NCBI RefSeq assembly: GCF_018771565.1
Contig: NZ_CP076326.1
Span: 124,001 to 188,000 of the forward strand
Direction of reading: 5' to 3'
Length of the DNA: 64,000 nucleotides
Source of the DNA: Thermoflexus hugenholtzii
Lineage (GTDB): Bacteria; Chloroflexota; Anaerolineae; Thermoflexales; Thermoflexaceae
The notes beneath the pieces are model-generated. The model had not been told where the DNA came from and searched no databases. It saw only the letters and a program-made list of their open reading frames with translations. Both the position numbers and the translations under genes were made by a program. This document shows, one piece after another, positions 1 through 9,124 of the stretch. Each line of letters opens with the position of its first letter. The stretch's first letter is position 1.

Positions 1-255
1 GTGTTGAAGAAGGAGGAGGGGGGGCGGCACAAGGCGTTTTTCAGCGGGTATAAGCCGCAGTTTTACTTTCGGACGGCGGATGTGACGGGGGAGATTCAGT
101 TGCCGGCGGGGGTGGAGATGGTGATGCCGGGGGACAATGTGAACCTGCGGGTGCGGTTGATTGCGCCGGTGGCCATTGAGGAAGGGCTGCGCTTCGCCAT
201 CCGGGAAGGCGGCCTCACCGTCGGCGCCGGCGTGGTCACCAAAATCCTCGACTAA
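1..255 (+). CDS. tuf: Elongation factor Tu, C-terminal fragment (window edge)
   Basis: Last 84 residues of EF-Tu, the GTPase that delivers aminoacyl-tRNA to the ribosome. The frame is open at the left edge, so the GTPase domain and domain II lie outside the window. What is seen is the domain III barrel: PQFYFRT, then a GEI..P.G.EMV.PGDN stretch and the closing segment [12 protein letters not shown], all standard for the family. It ends 34 bases before rpsJ, the usual junction between the str operon and the S10 operon. The first codon present is GTG but this is internal to the gene, not a start. Confidence 0.95.
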   Translation: MLKKEEGGRHKAFFSGYKPQFYFRTADVTGEIQLPAGVEMVMPGDNVNLRVRLIAPVAIEEGLRFAIREGGLTVGAGVVTKILD

Positions 256-289
256 CCCCTGGCCCGCTGAACTCGGAGAGGTGAGCGCG

Positions 290-598
290 ATGGCCAAGCA
301 GCGGTTGCGCATCCGTCTGAAGGCTTACGATCACCGGATCCTGGATGAATCCGCCCGCCGCATCGTGGAGGTGGCGGAGCGCACCGGCGCGCGGGTGATC
401 GGGCCGATCCCGCTCCCCACCAAGCGGGAACGGTTCACGGTGATCCGCTCGCCGTTCATCGATAAGGATTCCCAGGAACATTTCGAGATCCGGACCCATA
501 AGCGCTTGATCGACGTCCTGGATCCGGATCCGAAGACCATCGATCAGCTGATGCGCCTGAACCTCCCGGCGGGCGTGGATATTGAGATCAAGATCTGA
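290..598 (+). CDS. rpsJ: 30S ribosomal protein S10
   Basis: S10 (102 residues, usual length) binds the head of the 30S subunit and, as NusE, takes part in antitermination. The protein begins [19 protein letters not shown] and contains the signature around [19 protein letters not shown], followed by the [12 protein letters not shown] segment. The start is the ATG preceded by an AGAGGTGAG ribosome-binding site; a longer frame upstream runs into tuf and is rejected. First gene of the S10 operon. Confidence 0.97.
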   Translation: MAKQRLRIRLKAYDHRILDESARRIVEVAERTGARVIGPIPLPTKRERFTVIRSPFIDKDSQEHFEIRTHKRLIDVLDPDPKTIDQLMRLNLPAGVDIEIKI

Positions 599-653
599 TC
601 CCGGGGATGATGGGCCCGGCTCGGGCGCCAGTCCCCTGATGGAGGCTTCGGCG

Positions 654-1295
654 ATGAAGGGCTTGCTGGCGCGCAAGATCGGAATGACGCAGATGTTCAA
701 CGAGCAGGGCGAGGTGGTCCCGGTGACCGTCCTGCGGGCGGGGCCGTGTTACGTGACGCAGCTGCGCACCCCGGAGCGGGACGGCTACGCGGCGATCCAG
801 CTGGGGTTCGAGGAGACCAAGCCTCGCCGCCTGACCCAGGGGGAGCTGGGGCATCTGGTGAAGCGGAACCTGCCTCCCCTGCGGGTGCTCCGGGAGATCC
901 GCCTGCCCAACCCGGCACTTCTTTCTCAATACCAGGAGGGGCAGGTGTTGACGGTCTCAATCTTTTCCCCGGGGGAGCGGGTGGATGTGACCGGCTGGTC
1001 GAAGGGGCGGGGATTCGCCGGCGGCATCAAGCGACACGGGTTCGCCCGCCAGGCGAAAACCCACGGCCAGTCGGACCGACACCGGGCACCCGGGTCCATC
1101 GGCACCAACACGGATCCCGGGCGGGTGATCAAGGGGAAGCGCATGGCCGGCCACTACGGGAACGAACGGGTCACCGTCCGCAACCTCCAGGTGGTCTGGG
1201 TGGATCCGGAGCGCCATCTCATCGCCCTCAAGGGCGCCGTCCCCGGCCCCCGAGGCGGACTGGTGATCATCCGGCAGGCCAAGCGCCCCTATTAA
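654..1295 (+). CDS. rplC: 50S ribosomal protein L3
   Basis: L3 (213 residues) is an early 50S assembly protein near the peptidyl-transferase centre. It starts [15 protein letters not shown] and carries the family core [15 protein letters not shown] and the [22 protein letters not shown] region. A GGAGG sits 8 bases before the chosen ATG; an in-frame ATG five codons earlier would overlap that site, so it is less likely. It is followed by an unusually long 173-base gap before rplD. Confidence 0.97.
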   Translation: MKGLLARKIGMTQMFNEQGEVVPVTVLRAGPCYVTQLRTPERDGYAAIQLGFEETKPRRLTQGELGHLVKRNLPPLRVLREIRLPNPALLSQYQEGQVLTVSIFSPGERVDVTGWSKGRGFAGGIKRHGFARQAKTHGQSDRHRAPGSIGTNTDPGRVIKGKRMAGHYGNERVTVRNLQVVWVDPERHLIALKGAVPGPRGGLVIIRQAKRPY

Positions 1296-1468
1296 CTGAA
1301 GTAACTCGAAATTTATTTCGAGCATCTGTCTCGCAGTTTTCGAATTAAAGAGAGCGCATCGACGATTATCTTGGTCTCTCTAAAAGTTAAGAAGATCGAC
1401 CGCGGGATTGGGCAGGGAGCGCCTGCCTGTTCGCATGGATGTGAACCGTTTGAAGAGGAGATCGCACG
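1296..1468 (+). other. AT-rich, hairpin-bearing gap inside the S10 operon
   Basis: These 173 bases separate rplC from rplD, whereas neighbouring ribosomal genes are mostly 5 to 60 bases apart. The stretch is clearly AT-richer than the genes. It starts with a perfect 18-base palindrome (CTCGAAAT, TT, ATTTCGAG at 1305-1322), without a U-run after it. Further on, GAGAG/CTCTC and GATTATCTT/AAGAAGATC can pair. No convincing small gene is present. It may be an RNA leader for rplD (L4 is the known autoregulator of this operon in E. coli), a repeat insertion, or a processing site. Inference only. Confidence 0.45.
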
Positions 1469-2146
1469 ATGCGGGTTCCAGTCTGGAACATCGAAGGGCA
1501 ACAGGTGGGGGAGGTCGAGCTGCGGCCGGAGGTGTTCGAGGCGCCCATCCACATCCCCCTGATGCATCAGGCCCTGGTCCGGCAGCTGGCCAACGCCCGG
1601 CTGGGGACCCACAAGACCAAGACGCGGGGGGAGGTGCATTACAGCAGCCGGAAGATGTGGCCGCAGAAACACACCGGGCGGGCCCGCCAGGGAAGCCGGG
1701 ACGCCCCCCACTGGTATCACGGAGGGGTGGTCTTCGGGCCGCGGCCGCGCAGTTACGAGCAGAGGATGCCGAAGAAGATGCGTCGCGCGGCCCTGCGCTC
1801 AGCCCTCTCCGTCAAGGCCAGGGAGGGCCAGATCCTTATCCTGGACCGCCTGGAGTTGCCTGAGCCACGGACCCGGCTGATGAAGGAGGTCCTGGCGCGG
1901 CTCCCTGTGGGCAAAAGCGCCCTCATTCTCCTGGCCGGGCCTAACGAGAACGTCCGGCGTGCGGTCCGCAACCTGCCCAACGTCGCTTATCTGCACGCCA
2001 TGTGCCTGAACATCCGGGATCTCTTTAAATATGAGACCCTGATCATCCCGCTGGACGCTTTGGCGATGATCGAGGATTGGCTGACGCGTCCGGTGGTGCG
2101 GAAGAAGTTCGCCCTGCCCGCAGCGGGTGCCGCATCGGCGGCCTGA
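1469..2146 (+). CDS. rplD: 50S ribosomal protein L4
   Basis: L4 (225 residues) lines the exit tunnel of the large subunit. The N-terminal strand MRVPVWNIEGQQVGEVEL, the loop with GTHKTKTRGEVHYSSRK.WPQKHTGRARQGS and the PRPRSYEQRMPKKMRR segment are typical. The ATG follows GAAGAGGAGATCGC, a good ribosome-binding site. In some bacteria L4 represses its own operon by binding a leader RNA; the unusual gap just upstream makes that idea relevant here but it is not shown. Confidence 0.96.
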   Translation: MRVPVWNIEGQQVGEVELRPEVFEAPIHIPLMHQALVRQLANARLGTHKTKTRGEVHYSSRKMWPQKHTGRARQGSRDAPHWYHGGVVFGPRPRSYEQRMPKKMRRAALRSALSVKAREGQILILDRLELPEPRTRLMKEVLARLPVGKSALILLAGPNENVRRAVRNLPNVAYLHAMCLNIRDLFKYETLIIPLDALAMIEDWLTRPVVRKKFALPAAGAASAA

Positions 2147-2174
2147 GCCTGAGCCCTGAGTGGGGGGATGGGAT

Positions 2175-2483
2175 ATGGATCTGTATGAGGTGATCAAGCG
2201 GCCCGTCATCACCGAAAAGACCACTCGCCTGAAGGAGATGGGCCAGTATGTTTTCGAGGTGGATCCCCGGGCGAACCGCCAGCAGGTGAAGCAGGCGGTG
2301 GAGAAACTGTTCAACGTCCAGGTGCTGGCGGTGCGGATCATCAACGTCCCCGCCAAGCGGCGGCGGGACTGGCGGGCGCGGATCCTGAGCAGCAAGCCCA
2401 AGCAAGTGGTGCGCCGTCCAGGCTGGAAGAAGGCCATCGTTCAGGTGGCCCCCGGCCAGACCATCGATATCTTCGAGGTCTGA
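2175..2483 (+). CDS. rplW: 50S ribosomal protein L23
   Basis: L23 (102 residues) sits at the tunnel exit and is the docking site for trigger factor and SRP. The protein begins [17 protein letters not shown] and contains [18 protein letters not shown] and the basic loop before GWKKAIVQ, as in the family. The frame also has a GTG five codons earlier, but the G-rich ribosome-binding site lies between the two, so the ATG is taken. Confidence 0.96.
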   Translation: MDLYEVIKRPVITEKTTRLKEMGQYVFEVDPRANRQQVKQAVEKLFNVQVLAVRIINVPAKRRRDWRARILSSKPKQVVRRPGWKKAIVQVAPGQTIDIFEV

Positions 2484-2524
2484 TCCGGAGCGCGAGACCT
2501 CGAGGGCGTGGGAGGGGATGCCCG

Positions 2525-3361
2525 ATGGGAATTAAGGTGTATAAACCGACGACGCCCGGTCGCCGGAACGCGACCGGATACACATTCGAGGAGATCACCA
2601 AGGACGAGCCGGAGAAGTCCCTGGTCGTTCCCTTGAAGAAGCACGCCGGGCGCAACTTCCAGGGACGGATCACCGTCCGCCATCGAGGGGGCGGCCATAA
2701 GCGGCTCTACCGGATCATCGACTTCAAGCGTCGGGACAAGGAGGGGATCCCGGCGAAGGTGATCAGCATCGAGTATGATCCCAACCGCACCGCCCGGATC
2801 GCCCTCCTGCAATATGCGGACGGGGAGAAGCGCTACATCCTGGCCCCCCTGGGCCTGCAGGTGGGGGATGTGGTGATGAGCGGACCCCAGGCCGAGATCC
2901 GGGTGGGCAACGCCATGCCCCTGGCCAACATCCCGGTGGGAACGCTGGTGCACAACGTGGAGCTGTATCCGGGCCACGGCGGGCAGCTCGCCCGGGCCGC
3001 GGGGGCGGCGGCGCAGCTGCTGGGCAAAGAGGAAGGCTACGCCATCTTGCGCCTGCCCTCGGGGGAGATCCGGAAGGTCCGCCTGGAGTGCTACGCCACC
3101 ATTGGCCAGGTGGGGAATCTGGAGCACGCGAACATCCGCCTGGGCAAGGCCGGCCGCAAGCGCTGGCTGGGCATCCGCCCCACCGTCCGTGGCTCCGCCA
3201 TGTCCCCGCGGGATCATCCCCACGGGGGCGGCGAGGGGCGGGCGCCCATCGGCCTGCCCTACCCGAAGACCCCATGGGGCAAGCATGCCCTGGGCAAGAA
3301 GACCCGGCGCAACAAGGCCACGGACAAATATATCATCCAGCGCCGGCAGAAGAAGGCATAA
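2525..3361 (+). CDS. rplB: 50S ribosomal protein L2
   Basis: L2 (278 residues, full length) is required for joining of the subunits and for peptidyl-transferase assembly. Recognised by [18 protein letters not shown] at the N-terminus, the [18 protein letters not shown] segment, the [15 protein letters not shown] stretch, and near the C-terminus the conserved [13 protein letters not shown] with the functionally important histidine. Starts 41 bases after rplW. Confidence 0.98.
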   Translation: MGIKVYKPTTPGRRNATGYTFEEITKDEPEKSLVVPLKKHAGRNFQGRITVRHRGGGHKRLYRIIDFKRRDKEGIPAKVISIEYDPNRTARIALLQYADGEKRYILAPLGLQVGDVVMSGPQAEIRVGNAMPLANIPVGTLVHNVELYPGHGGQLARAAGAAAQLLGKEEGYAILRLPSGEIRKVRLECYATIGQVGNLEHANIRLGKAGRKRWLGIRPTVRGSAMSPRDHPHGGGEGRAPIGLPYPKTPWGKHALGKKTRRNKATDKYIIQRRQKKA

Positions 3362-3377
3362 AGGGAGGTGATCGGCG

Positions 3378-3659
3378 ATGGGCCGTTCGCTGAAGAAGGG
3401 TCCCTATTGCGATCCGAAGCTTCTGAAGAAAATCGAGGAGCTCAACCGCCGGGGCGAGAAGCGGGTGATCCGCACCTGGTCGCGCGCCTCGGTGATCTTC
3501 CCCCAGATGGTCGGCCACACCATCGCGGTCCACGACGGCCGGCGCCACGTGCCGATCTACATCACCGAGCAGATGGTGGGCCACCGTCTGGGCGAGTTCG
3601 CCCCCACCCGGACCTACCGGGGGCATACGGTGAAGGAGAAGAAGACGGGGGTGCGGTAA
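3378..3659 (+). CDS. rpsS: 30S ribosomal protein S19
   Basis: S19 (93 residues) forms a complex with S13 in the 30S head. [19 protein letters not shown], the [23 protein letters not shown] segment, and [13 protein letters not shown] at the end are all family hallmarks. The ATG is preceded by AAAGGAGGTGATCGGCG, an almost perfect anti-16S match, consistent with high expression. Confidence 0.97.
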   Translation: MGRSLKKGPYCDPKLLKKIEELNRRGEKRVIRTWSRASVIFPQMVGHTIAVHDGRRHVPIYITEQMVGHRLGEFAPTRTYRGHTVKEKKTGVR

Positions 3660-3692
3660 GGCCCCGTGGGAGAACCTGGAGGGGGATGGACG

Positions 3693-4040
3693 ATGGCCAA
3701 TCGGGTTCGGGCAGTTGCCCGCTACATTCGGATCTCGCCCTACAAGGCGCGCCTGGTCTGCAACCTGGTGAAGGGGATGCGGGCGGAGGAAGCCCTGGAT
3801 GTGCTCCGCTTCACGCCCAAGAAGGCGGCGCGCTACGTGGCGAAGCTTATCCGCTCCGCCATGGCCAACGCGGAGAACAACTACGGTCTGTCGCCCGCGG
3901 ACCTTTATGTGGTCGACATCCGGGCCGACGACGGACCACGCTACAAGCGGGTCCGCTTCGCCGCCCGCGGTCGGGTCCGCCCGATCCTCAAGCGGACGAC
4001 GCACCTCACGGTGGTCCTGGAGGAGCGGGTGAGCGAATGA
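3693..4040 (+). CDS. rplV: 50S ribosomal protein L22
   Basis: L22 (115 residues) extends a beta-hairpin into the exit tunnel. Recognised by the RYIRISPYKARLVCNLVKG motif and the C-terminal GPRYKRVRFAARGRVRPILKRT..LTVVL segment. The frame can be extended nine codons upstream from a GTG, but GGAGGGGGATGG just before this ATG marks the real start. Confidence 0.96.
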   Translation: MANRVRAVARYIRISPYKARLVCNLVKGMRAEEALDVLRFTPKKAARYVAKLIRSAMANAENNYGLSPADLYVVDIRADDGPRYKRVRFAARGRVRPILKRTTHLTVVLEERVSE

Positions 4041-4084
4041 GCCGGCTGCCGCAGGGGATCCGCTGAGATATAGAGGAGGTCATC

Positions 4085-4777
4085 TTGGGTCGAAAAGTTC
4101 ATCCCATCGGCTTCCGTCTGGGGATCACCAAGAACTGGCTGGCCCGCTGGTATGCCGAGGGCCGGGAGTATGTGGAGCTGCTCCACGAGGATCTCAAGAT
4201 CCGTCAGTTCGTGAAGGAGCAGCTCAAGGAGGCGGGGATCGCGCGCATTGAGATCGAGCGCTTCCCCAAGCAGATCAACCTCTACATCCACGCCGCCCGG
4301 CCCGGCATCGTCATCGGGCGCAAGGGCCTGGGGATCAAGCAGCTGCGCCAGGCCATTGAGGAGATGACCGGCAAGAAGGCGCGGGTGGAGATCGTGGAGG
4401 TCCCCCGGCCGGAGCTGGAGGCAGCCATCGTGGCGGAGAGCATCGCCCAGCAGATCGAGAAGCGGGTCAGCCACGCCCGGGCCATGAAGCGAGCGATCCA
4501 GCAGGCCATGCGCGCCGGGGCCAAAGGGATCCGGATCACGGTTTCCGGCCGGCTGGGCGGAGCGGAGATGGCCCGCACGGAGACCCTGATGGAGGGCCGG
4601 GTCCCCCGCCACACCCTGCGGGCGGACATCGATTACGCCCTGGCCGAGGCGATCACCAAATGGGGCAAGATCGGGATCAAGGTCTGGATCTACCGGGGCG
4701 ACACCGAGCCGGGCGCTTACGTCCAGCAGACCGCGGAGATGGTCGCCCGGGTCACCTCGGCGCAACGGGGAGGATAA
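4085..4777 (+). CDS. rpsC: 30S ribosomal protein S3
   Basis: S3 (230 residues) is part of the mRNA entry channel and helicase of the 30S subunit. The N-terminus GRKVHPIGFRLGITKNW, the KH domain with GIVIGRKGLGIKQL, and the C-terminal domain with GRLGGAEMAR and the VPRHTLRADIDYA stretch are all present. The start codon is TTG, preceded by GAGGAGGTCATC; the next downstream ATG would remove the conserved N-terminus, so TTG is well supported. Confidence 0.96.
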   Translation: MGRKVHPIGFRLGITKNWLARWYAEGREYVELLHEDLKIRQFVKEQLKEAGIARIEIERFPKQINLYIHAARPGIVIGRKGLGIKQLRQAIEEMTGKKARVEIVEVPRPELEAAIVAESIAQQIEKRVSHARAMKRAIQQAMRAGAKGIRITVSGRLGGAEMARTETLMEGRVPRHTLRADIDYALAEAITKWGKIGIKVWIYRGDTEPGAYVQQTAEMVARVTSAQRGG

Positions 4778-4780
4778 GCG

Positions 4781-5197
4781 ATGCTGATGCCCAAGCGCGT
4801 CAAATACCGCAAGCAGATGCGGGGGCGGATGAAGGGCAAGGAGACCCGCGGTGTGGAGCTGGCCTTCGGCGAATACGGGCTCCAGGCCCTGGAGCCATGC
4901 TGGCTGACCGCCCGCCAGATCGAGGCCGCCCGCCGCACCATCGTCCGCTTCCTGCGCCAGCGGGGCAAATACTGGATCCGGGTCTTCCCGGATAAGCCGG
5001 TGACCCGCAAGCCGGCCGAGACCCGCATGGGCAAAGGGAAGGGGAACGTGGACCACTGGGTGGCCGTGGTGCGGCCCGGCCGCATCCTCTTCGAGATCGG
5101 CGGGGTGAGCGCCGATGTTGCCCATGAGGCCCTGCGGCAGGCCTCCTACAAGTTGCCCATCCGAACTCAGATCATCACGGCCGAGGAGCAGGTCTGA
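4781..5197 (+). CDS. rplP: 50S ribosomal protein L16
   Basis: L16 (138 residues) lies next to the A site and central protuberance. [19 protein letters not shown], the [12 protein letters not shown] segment, and the [18 protein letters not shown] and [14 protein letters not shown] motifs identify it. It starts three bases after rpsC stops; translation from the next ATG two codons later is also possible. Confidence 0.97.
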   Translation: MLMPKRVKYRKQMRGRMKGKETRGVELAFGEYGLQALEPCWLTARQIEAARRTIVRFLRQRGKYWIRVFPDKPVTRKPAETRMGKGKGNVDHWVAVVRPGRILFEIGGVSADVAHEALRQASYKLPIRTQIITAEEQV

Positions 5198-5235
5198 TTA
5201 CCGGTTTTCAGATGCGATCACGCGGGGAGGAAGCC

Positions 5236-5448
5236 GTGGCCCTTCGTCCGGAGGAAATCCGCAACTGGTCAGATGAAGAGATCCGCAACCGGCTGGAGCA
5301 GGCCCGTCGGGAGCTCTTCCATCTGCGCCTGCAGTGGGCGATGAATCAGCTGAAGGATGTGAACCGTATCCGTGCCCTGCGCAAGGACATCGCTCGCATG
5401 CTCACCATCCTGCGGGAGCGGGAGCTGGCTCGGGGAGGTCGACGATGA
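5236..5448 (+). CDS. rpmC: 50S ribosomal protein L29
   Basis: L29 (70 residues) is a small two-helix protein at the tunnel exit beside L23. The family pattern ALRPEEIRNWSDEEI, then ARRELFHLRLQWAMNQLKD and RIRALRKDIARMLT, is clear. GGGGAGG six bases before the GTG decides the start; a longer in-frame version from an upstream ATG adds eight residues not seen in the family. The stop codon overlaps the rpsQ start (ATGA). Confidence 0.93.
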   Translation: MALRPEEIRNWSDEEIRNRLEQARRELFHLRLQWAMNQLKDVNRIRALRKDIARMLTILRERELARGGRR

Positions 5449-5750
5449 AGGACCGTCGCAAGCGCTTCATCGGACGGGTGACCAGCGACAAGATGGATAA
5501 GACAGTGGTGGTGACGGTGGAGGAGCTGGTGCGCCACCCGCTGTATGGCAAGGTCATCCGCCGTCGCCGCAAGTTCATGGCTCACAACGAAGGGAACCTG
5601 GCCCGCATGGGCGATCTGGTCCAGATCGTGGAGTCCCGTCCCCTGAGCCGACGCAAACGCTGGGTGGTGGAGGCGATCCTGGAGCGGGCCCAGAAGCCGG
5701 TGGAGCCGGTGCCGGAGCAGTTGCCCGGCGAAGAGATCCTGGCGGAGTAG
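5445..5750 (+). CDS. rpsQ: 30S ribosomal protein S17
   Basis: S17 (101 residues) is a primary 16S rRNA-binding protein with an OB fold. The sequence [21 protein letters not shown], the [16 protein letters not shown] stretch and [15 protein letters not shown] are typical. The last 20 residues are an acidic, proline-containing extension beyond the shortest family members. Starts inside the rpmC stop (ATGA), so the two are probably translationally coupled. Confidence 0.95.
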   Translation: MKDRRKRFIGRVTSDKMDKTVVVTVEELVRHPLYGKVIRRRRKFMAHNEGNLARMGDLVQIVESRPLSRRKRWVVEAILERAQKPVEPVPEQLPGEEILAE

Positions 5751-5763
5751 CCGGAGGTCATCC

Positions 5764-6132
5764 ATGATCCAGCAGGAAACCCGCCTCAAGGTCGCAGACA
5801 ACACCGGCGCCCGGGAGATCCTGGTCATCCGGGTGCTGGGGGGATCCTATCGCCGCTACGGGTATGTGGGGGATGTGGTGGTGGCCACGGTGAAAGACGC
5901 CATCCCGACGGCCACCGTGAAGAAAGGCGAGATCGTGCGCGCCGTGATCGTCCGGACGGCCAAGGAATACCGGCGGCCGGACGGCTCCACCATCCGTTTC
6001 GACGACAACGCGGCGGTGATCCTGGACGAGTTCGGCAACCCGAAAGGGACACGGATCTTCGGTCCGGTGGCCCGGGAGCTGCGCGACAAAGGCTTCACCA
6101 AGATCATCTCCCTGGCCCCGGAGGTGCTGTGA
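5764..6132 (+). CDS. rplN: 50S ribosomal protein L14
   Basis: L14 (122 residues, exactly the usual length) is at the subunit interface. [19 protein letters not shown], the [13 protein letters not shown] and [11 protein letters not shown] segments, and [20 protein letters not shown] are diagnostic. In nearly all bacteria rplX follows directly; here a nucleotidyltransferase gene intervenes. Confidence 0.97.
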   Translation: MIQQETRLKVADNTGAREILVIRVLGGSYRRYGYVGDVVVATVKDAIPTATVKKGEIVRAVIVRTAKEYRRPDGSTIRFDDNAAVILDEFGNPKGTRIFGPVARELRDKGFTKIISLAPEVL

Positions 6133-6150
6133 GCGCGAGAGGGGGGAGCG

Positions 6151-6474
6151 GTGCGCCGGGGGATGCCGCCGGATCCCAATCTGGAGAAGCTGGTAGCGCT
6201 CCTGAAGCGCTATGGGCCGGAGCGGATCATCCTGTTCGGCTCCCGGGCGCGGGGGGAGGCGGATCCCTGGAGCGATTACGACATCATCGTCATCAAACGC
6301 ACCGATCAGCCCTTCATGGAGCGGCTCCGGGAGATGGTGCCCTATCTGGTCGAGTTCGAGCGGCCCGCCGAGATCCTGGTTTACACCCCCGAGGAGTTCG
6401 AGCGCATGCAGGAGACCGGCCTCGGGTGGATCGTGCGGGATAAAGGGGTGATTCTCTATGAAGCGGAATTCTGA
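6151..6474 (+). CDS. MNT-type nucleotidyltransferase domain protein inserted in the spc operon
   Basis: A 107-residue protein consisting of one minimal nucleotidyltransferase (MNT/MJ0435-like, polymerase beta) domain. The GSRARGE motif near residue 30 and SDYDIIV a few residues later supply the family's GS...SDxD metal-binding pattern. Such proteins usually pair with a HEPN partner, often as toxin-antitoxin systems in which the MNT adenylylates the HEPN toxin. No HEPN gene is next to it. It starts at GTG after a G-rich ribosome-binding site, 18 bases after rplN, and ends 15 bases before rplX, so it must be co-transcribed with ribosomal genes. Family assignment firm; the role here is unknown. 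Confidence 0.85.
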   Translation: MRRGMPPDPNLEKLVALLKRYGPERIILFGSRARGEADPWSDYDIIVIKRTDQPFMERLREMVPYLVEFERPAEILVYTPEEFERMQETGLGWIVRDKGVILYEAEF

Positions 6475-6489
6475 GGGAGAAGAAGGCCT

Positions 6490-6810
6490 ATGGCTGCCAA
6501 GATCAAGCGGAAGGATCGGGTCCTGGTGATCGCCGGGGACGACCGGGGCGCTCAGGGGGAGGTCCTGCGGGTGCTCCGGAAGGAGAACCGGGTGGTGGTC
6601 GCCGGGGTCAACATCGTCAAGAAACATCAGCGCCCCCGCCCCACCGGGCGCGGGCAGGTCGGCGGCATCATCGAATTCGAGGCGCCCATTCATATTTCAA
6701 ACGTGATGCTGATCTGCCCGAAATGCAATCGCCCCACCCGGGTGGGCTTTGTCGTGGAGGGGGGGCGCAAGCTGCGCCAGTGCAAGAAGTGTCAGGCTAC
6801 CTTCGTGTGA
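6490..6810 (+). CDS. rplX: 50S ribosomal protein L24
   Basis: L24 (106 residues) is an assembly initiator of the 50S subunit. The N-terminal KOW motif is seen in [23 protein letters not shown], followed by [11 protein letters not shown]. The C-terminal half has [12 protein letters not shown] and CKKC, a four-cysteine zinc-ribbon-like set found in a subset of bacterial L24 proteins. ATG preceded by GAGGGAGAAGAAGG. Confidence 0.95.
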   Translation: MAAKIKRKDRVLVIAGDDRGAQGEVLRVLRKENRVVVAGVNIVKKHQRPRPTGRGQVGGIIEFEAPIHISNVMLICPKCNRPTRVGFVVEGGRKLRQCKKCQATFV

Positions 6811-6829
6811 AACCCGGGGAGGCAACAGG

Positions 6830-7396
6830 ATGGCGGAGGCGACGACCAAGGTGATCCCACGCCTGAAACAGCGATACCTGGAAGAGGTCCGCCCGGCCCT
6901 GATGCGGGAGTTCGGCTATCGCAACATCATGGAGGTCCCGCGGGTCTGGAAGGTGGTGGTCAACGTTGGGGTGGGAGAGGCGGTGACCAACCCCAAAGCC
7001 CTGGATTATGCGGTGCAGAACATCGCCACCATCACCGGCCAGAAGCCCCTGGTGACCAAGGCCCGCAAATCCATCGCCGCCTTCAAGCTGCGGGCCGGGC
7101 GCCCCATCGGGGTTAAGGTCACCCTGCGGGGGGACCGCATGTGGGCGTTCCTGGATCGGCTGTTCAACGTAGCCCTGCCTCGCATCCGGGACTTCCGAGG
7201 GGTCTCCCCGGATTCCTTCGACGGCCGGGGGAATTACACCCTGGGGCTGCGCGAGCAGCTGGTCTGGCCGGAGATCGACTACAGCCAGGTGGATAAAGTC
7301 CGGGGGATGGAGATCACCATTGTGACCACGGCGAAGACCGACGCCGAGGCGCGGCGGCTGCTGGAGCTGCTCGGCATGCCGTTCCGCAAAGGATAG
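6830..7396 (+). CDS. rplE: 50S ribosomal protein L5
   Basis: L5 (188 residues) binds 5S rRNA in the central protuberance. Conserved: [61 protein letters not shown], and the C-terminal [22 protein letters not shown]. The ATG follows GGGGAGGCAACAGG; a longer frame reading back into rplX is rejected. Confidence 0.96.
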   Translation: MAEATTKVIPRLKQRYLEEVRPALMREFGYRNIMEVPRVWKVVVNVGVGEAVTNPKALDYAVQNIATITGQKPLVTKARKSIAAFKLRAGRPIGVKVTLRGDRMWAFLDRLFNVALPRIRDFRGVSPDSFDGRGNYTLGLREQLVWPEIDYSQVDKVRGMEITIVTTAKTDAEARRLLELLGMPFRKG

Positions 7397-7440
7397 GCGG
7401 TAAGAAGGAGGACTTCCACACCGGATGCCGGAGGGGATCT

Positions 7441-7623
7441 GTGGCCCGGAAATGCATGATTTATCGTGAGATGCGTCGGAAATATAAGGTGCGGGTGCGG
7501 AACCGGTGCCGCCGGTGCGGCCGGCCCCGGGCCTACATCCGTCGCTTCGCCCTGTGCCGGATCTGCTTCCGGGAGCTGGCCCTCCAGGGGCTGATCCCGG
7601 GCGTCCGCAAGGCCAGCTGGTGA
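7441..7623 (+). CDS. rpsN: 30S ribosomal protein S14, zinc-binding type
   Basis: The short (60-residue) type Z form of S14, a 30S head protein. Four cysteines in [20 protein letters not shown] form the zinc site, and the ending GVRKASW is the classic C-terminus of this form. The start is GTG preceded by GGAGGGGATCT. The C+ form is usual in thermophiles and many Chloroflexota. Confidence 0.96.
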   Translation: MARKCMIYREMRRKYKVRVRNRCRRCGRPRAYIRRFALCRICFRELALQGLIPGVRKASW

Positions 7624-7700
7624 GCGCGCCCATGTCTCAACCCGGCGCAGGGAAAGCCCTCCCAGGTCTGATAGGGAACATTCGGATAGGAGTGAAACCG

Positions 7701-8111
7701 ATGAGCGCGGTGACGGATCCGATTGCCGACATGCTCACCCGAATCCGGAACGCCTCGATGGTGGGGCACAGCCGGGTGGCCATCCCCAGCTCCAAGCTGA
7801 AGGTGGCCATCGCCCGGGTGTTGAAGGAGGAGGGCTACATCGAGGACTTCCAGGTGACGAACGATCGGCCTCAGCCGAAGCTGATCATCAAGCTGAAATA
7901 CATCGGCGAGCGGCGCTTCCGCAAGCCGGCCATCTCGGGGTTGAAACGGGTGAGCAAGCCGGGCCGTCGGGTGTATGTGGGCAAGGAGGATATCCCGCTG
8001 GTGATGAGCGGGATGGGCATCGCTATCCTCTCCACCCCGAAAGGGGTGATGACCGATAAACAGGCCCGCCGCCTGGGGGTCGGCGGCGAGGTCCTCTGCT
8101 ACGTCTGGTGA
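7701..8111 (+). CDS. rpsH: 30S ribosomal protein S8
   Basis: S8 (136 residues) binds helix 21 of 16S rRNA and in E. coli represses the spc operon. [15 protein letters not shown] at the N-terminus, [19 protein letters not shown], and the C-terminal [35 protein letters not shown] are standard. The ATG follows GGATAGGAGTGAAACCG. The gap after rpsN (77 bases) holds no obvious element. Confidence 0.97.
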   Translation: MSAVTDPIADMLTRIRNASMVGHSRVAIPSSKLKVAIARVLKEEGYIEDFQVTNDRPQPKLIIKLKYIGERRFRKPAISGLKRVSKPGRRVYVGKEDIPLVMSGMGIAILSTPKGVMTDKQARRLGVGGEVLCYVW

Positions 8112-8122
8112 GGGAGGAAGCC

Positions 8123-8692
8123 GTGTCGCGCGTAGGCAAGAAGCCGATCCCGATCCCGCCGGGGGTCCAGGTCCGGATCGAGGGCTCGACGGTGACCGTC
8201 ACCGGGCCGAAGGGGACCCTCACTCAGACCTTCCATCCGTCGATGCAGATCTCCATCGAGGACGGCCATCTGGTGGTGCGACGCCCTTCGGACGACCGCA
8301 AGCACAAGGCCCTGCATGGCTTGACCCGGGCCCTGCTGGCAAACATGGTCACCGGCGTCACTCAGGGTTTTCAGCAGCACCTGCGCATCGAAGGGGTGGG
8401 CTACCGGGCTGAGCCCATGGGCAAGGCCATCGTGCTCTATCTGGGATATTCCCACCCCATCATTGTGGAGCCGCCGGAGGGGATCACCTTCGAGGTGAAC
8501 ACCCGCGATCGCATCATCACCGTCTCCGGAATCGATAAGCAGCAGGTGGGCCAGGTGGCCGCCAAGATCCGGGCCCTGCGTCCGCCCGAGCCCTACAAGG
8601 GCAAGGGGATCCGCTACACATACTGGAAGGGCGATCACTGGGAGGACGAGCCGATCCGGCGCAAGGCTGGGAAGGCCGGCAAGGCCAAGTAA
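8123..8692 (+). CDS. rplF: 50S ribosomal protein L6
   Basis: L6 (189 residues) consists of two related domains at the base of the L7/L12 stalk. SRVGKKPIPIPPGVQV, the TVTGPKGTL motif, the EGVGYRAEPMGKAIVLYLGYSHPI segment, and the C-terminal IRALRPPEPYKGKGIRY identify it. GTG start preceded by GGGAGGAAGCC; an alternative GTG overlapping the rpsH stop lies five codons earlier but in front of the ribosome-binding site. Confidence 0.95.
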   Translation: MSRVGKKPIPIPPGVQVRIEGSTVTVTGPKGTLTQTFHPSMQISIEDGHLVVRRPSDDRKHKALHGLTRALLANMVTGVTQGFQQHLRIEGVGYRAEPMGKAIVLYLGYSHPIIVEPPEGITFEVNTRDRIITVSGIDKQQVGQVAAKIRALRPPEPYKGKGIRYTYWKGDHWEDEPIRRKAGKAGKAK

Positions 8693-8740
8693 TATCCTCG
8701 GGCTCAGGGATGGAATCCTGGCCCTATGGAGGAGCAGCGG

Positions 8741-9109
8741 ATGAGCTGGGAGCATCCACGAGACGAAGGACGCCGTCGACGGCATCTACGGGTCCGCAAA
8801 AAGGTCTTCGGCACGCCGGAGCGGCCGCGGCTTTCGGTCTTCCGGAGCCTGAAACACATCTACGCCCAGATCATCGACGACACACGGGGGATCACCCTGG
8901 CTGCGGCCTCCACGCTGGATCCCGAGCTGCGGGGCCAGCTGGATGGGTTGACCAAGACGGAGAAGGCCCGCCTGGTGGGCCGCCTGATCGCCCAGCGGGC
9001 CCTGGCGAAGGGGATCCGCAAGGTGGTGTTCGACCGCGGCGGCTATAAATACCACGGCCGGGTGAAGGCCCTGGCCGACGCCGCCCGTGAGGCCGGACTG
9101 GAGTTCTAA
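8741..9109 (+). CDS. rplR: 50S ribosomal protein L18
   Basis: L18 (122 residues) binds 5S rRNA together with L5. The basic N-terminus [35 protein letters not shown] and the C-terminal [28 protein letters not shown] are typical. Of two in-frame ATGs 15 bases apart, the second has GGAGGAGCAGCGG just before it and is preferred. Confidence 0.95.
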   Translation: MSWEHPRDEGRRRRHLRVRKKVFGTPERPRLSVFRSLKHIYAQIIDDTRGITLAAASTLDPELRGQLDGLTKTEKARLVGRLIAQRALAKGIRKVVFDRGGYKYHGRVKALADAAREAGLEF

Positions 9110-9124
9110 CAGGGCGAGGTGACA

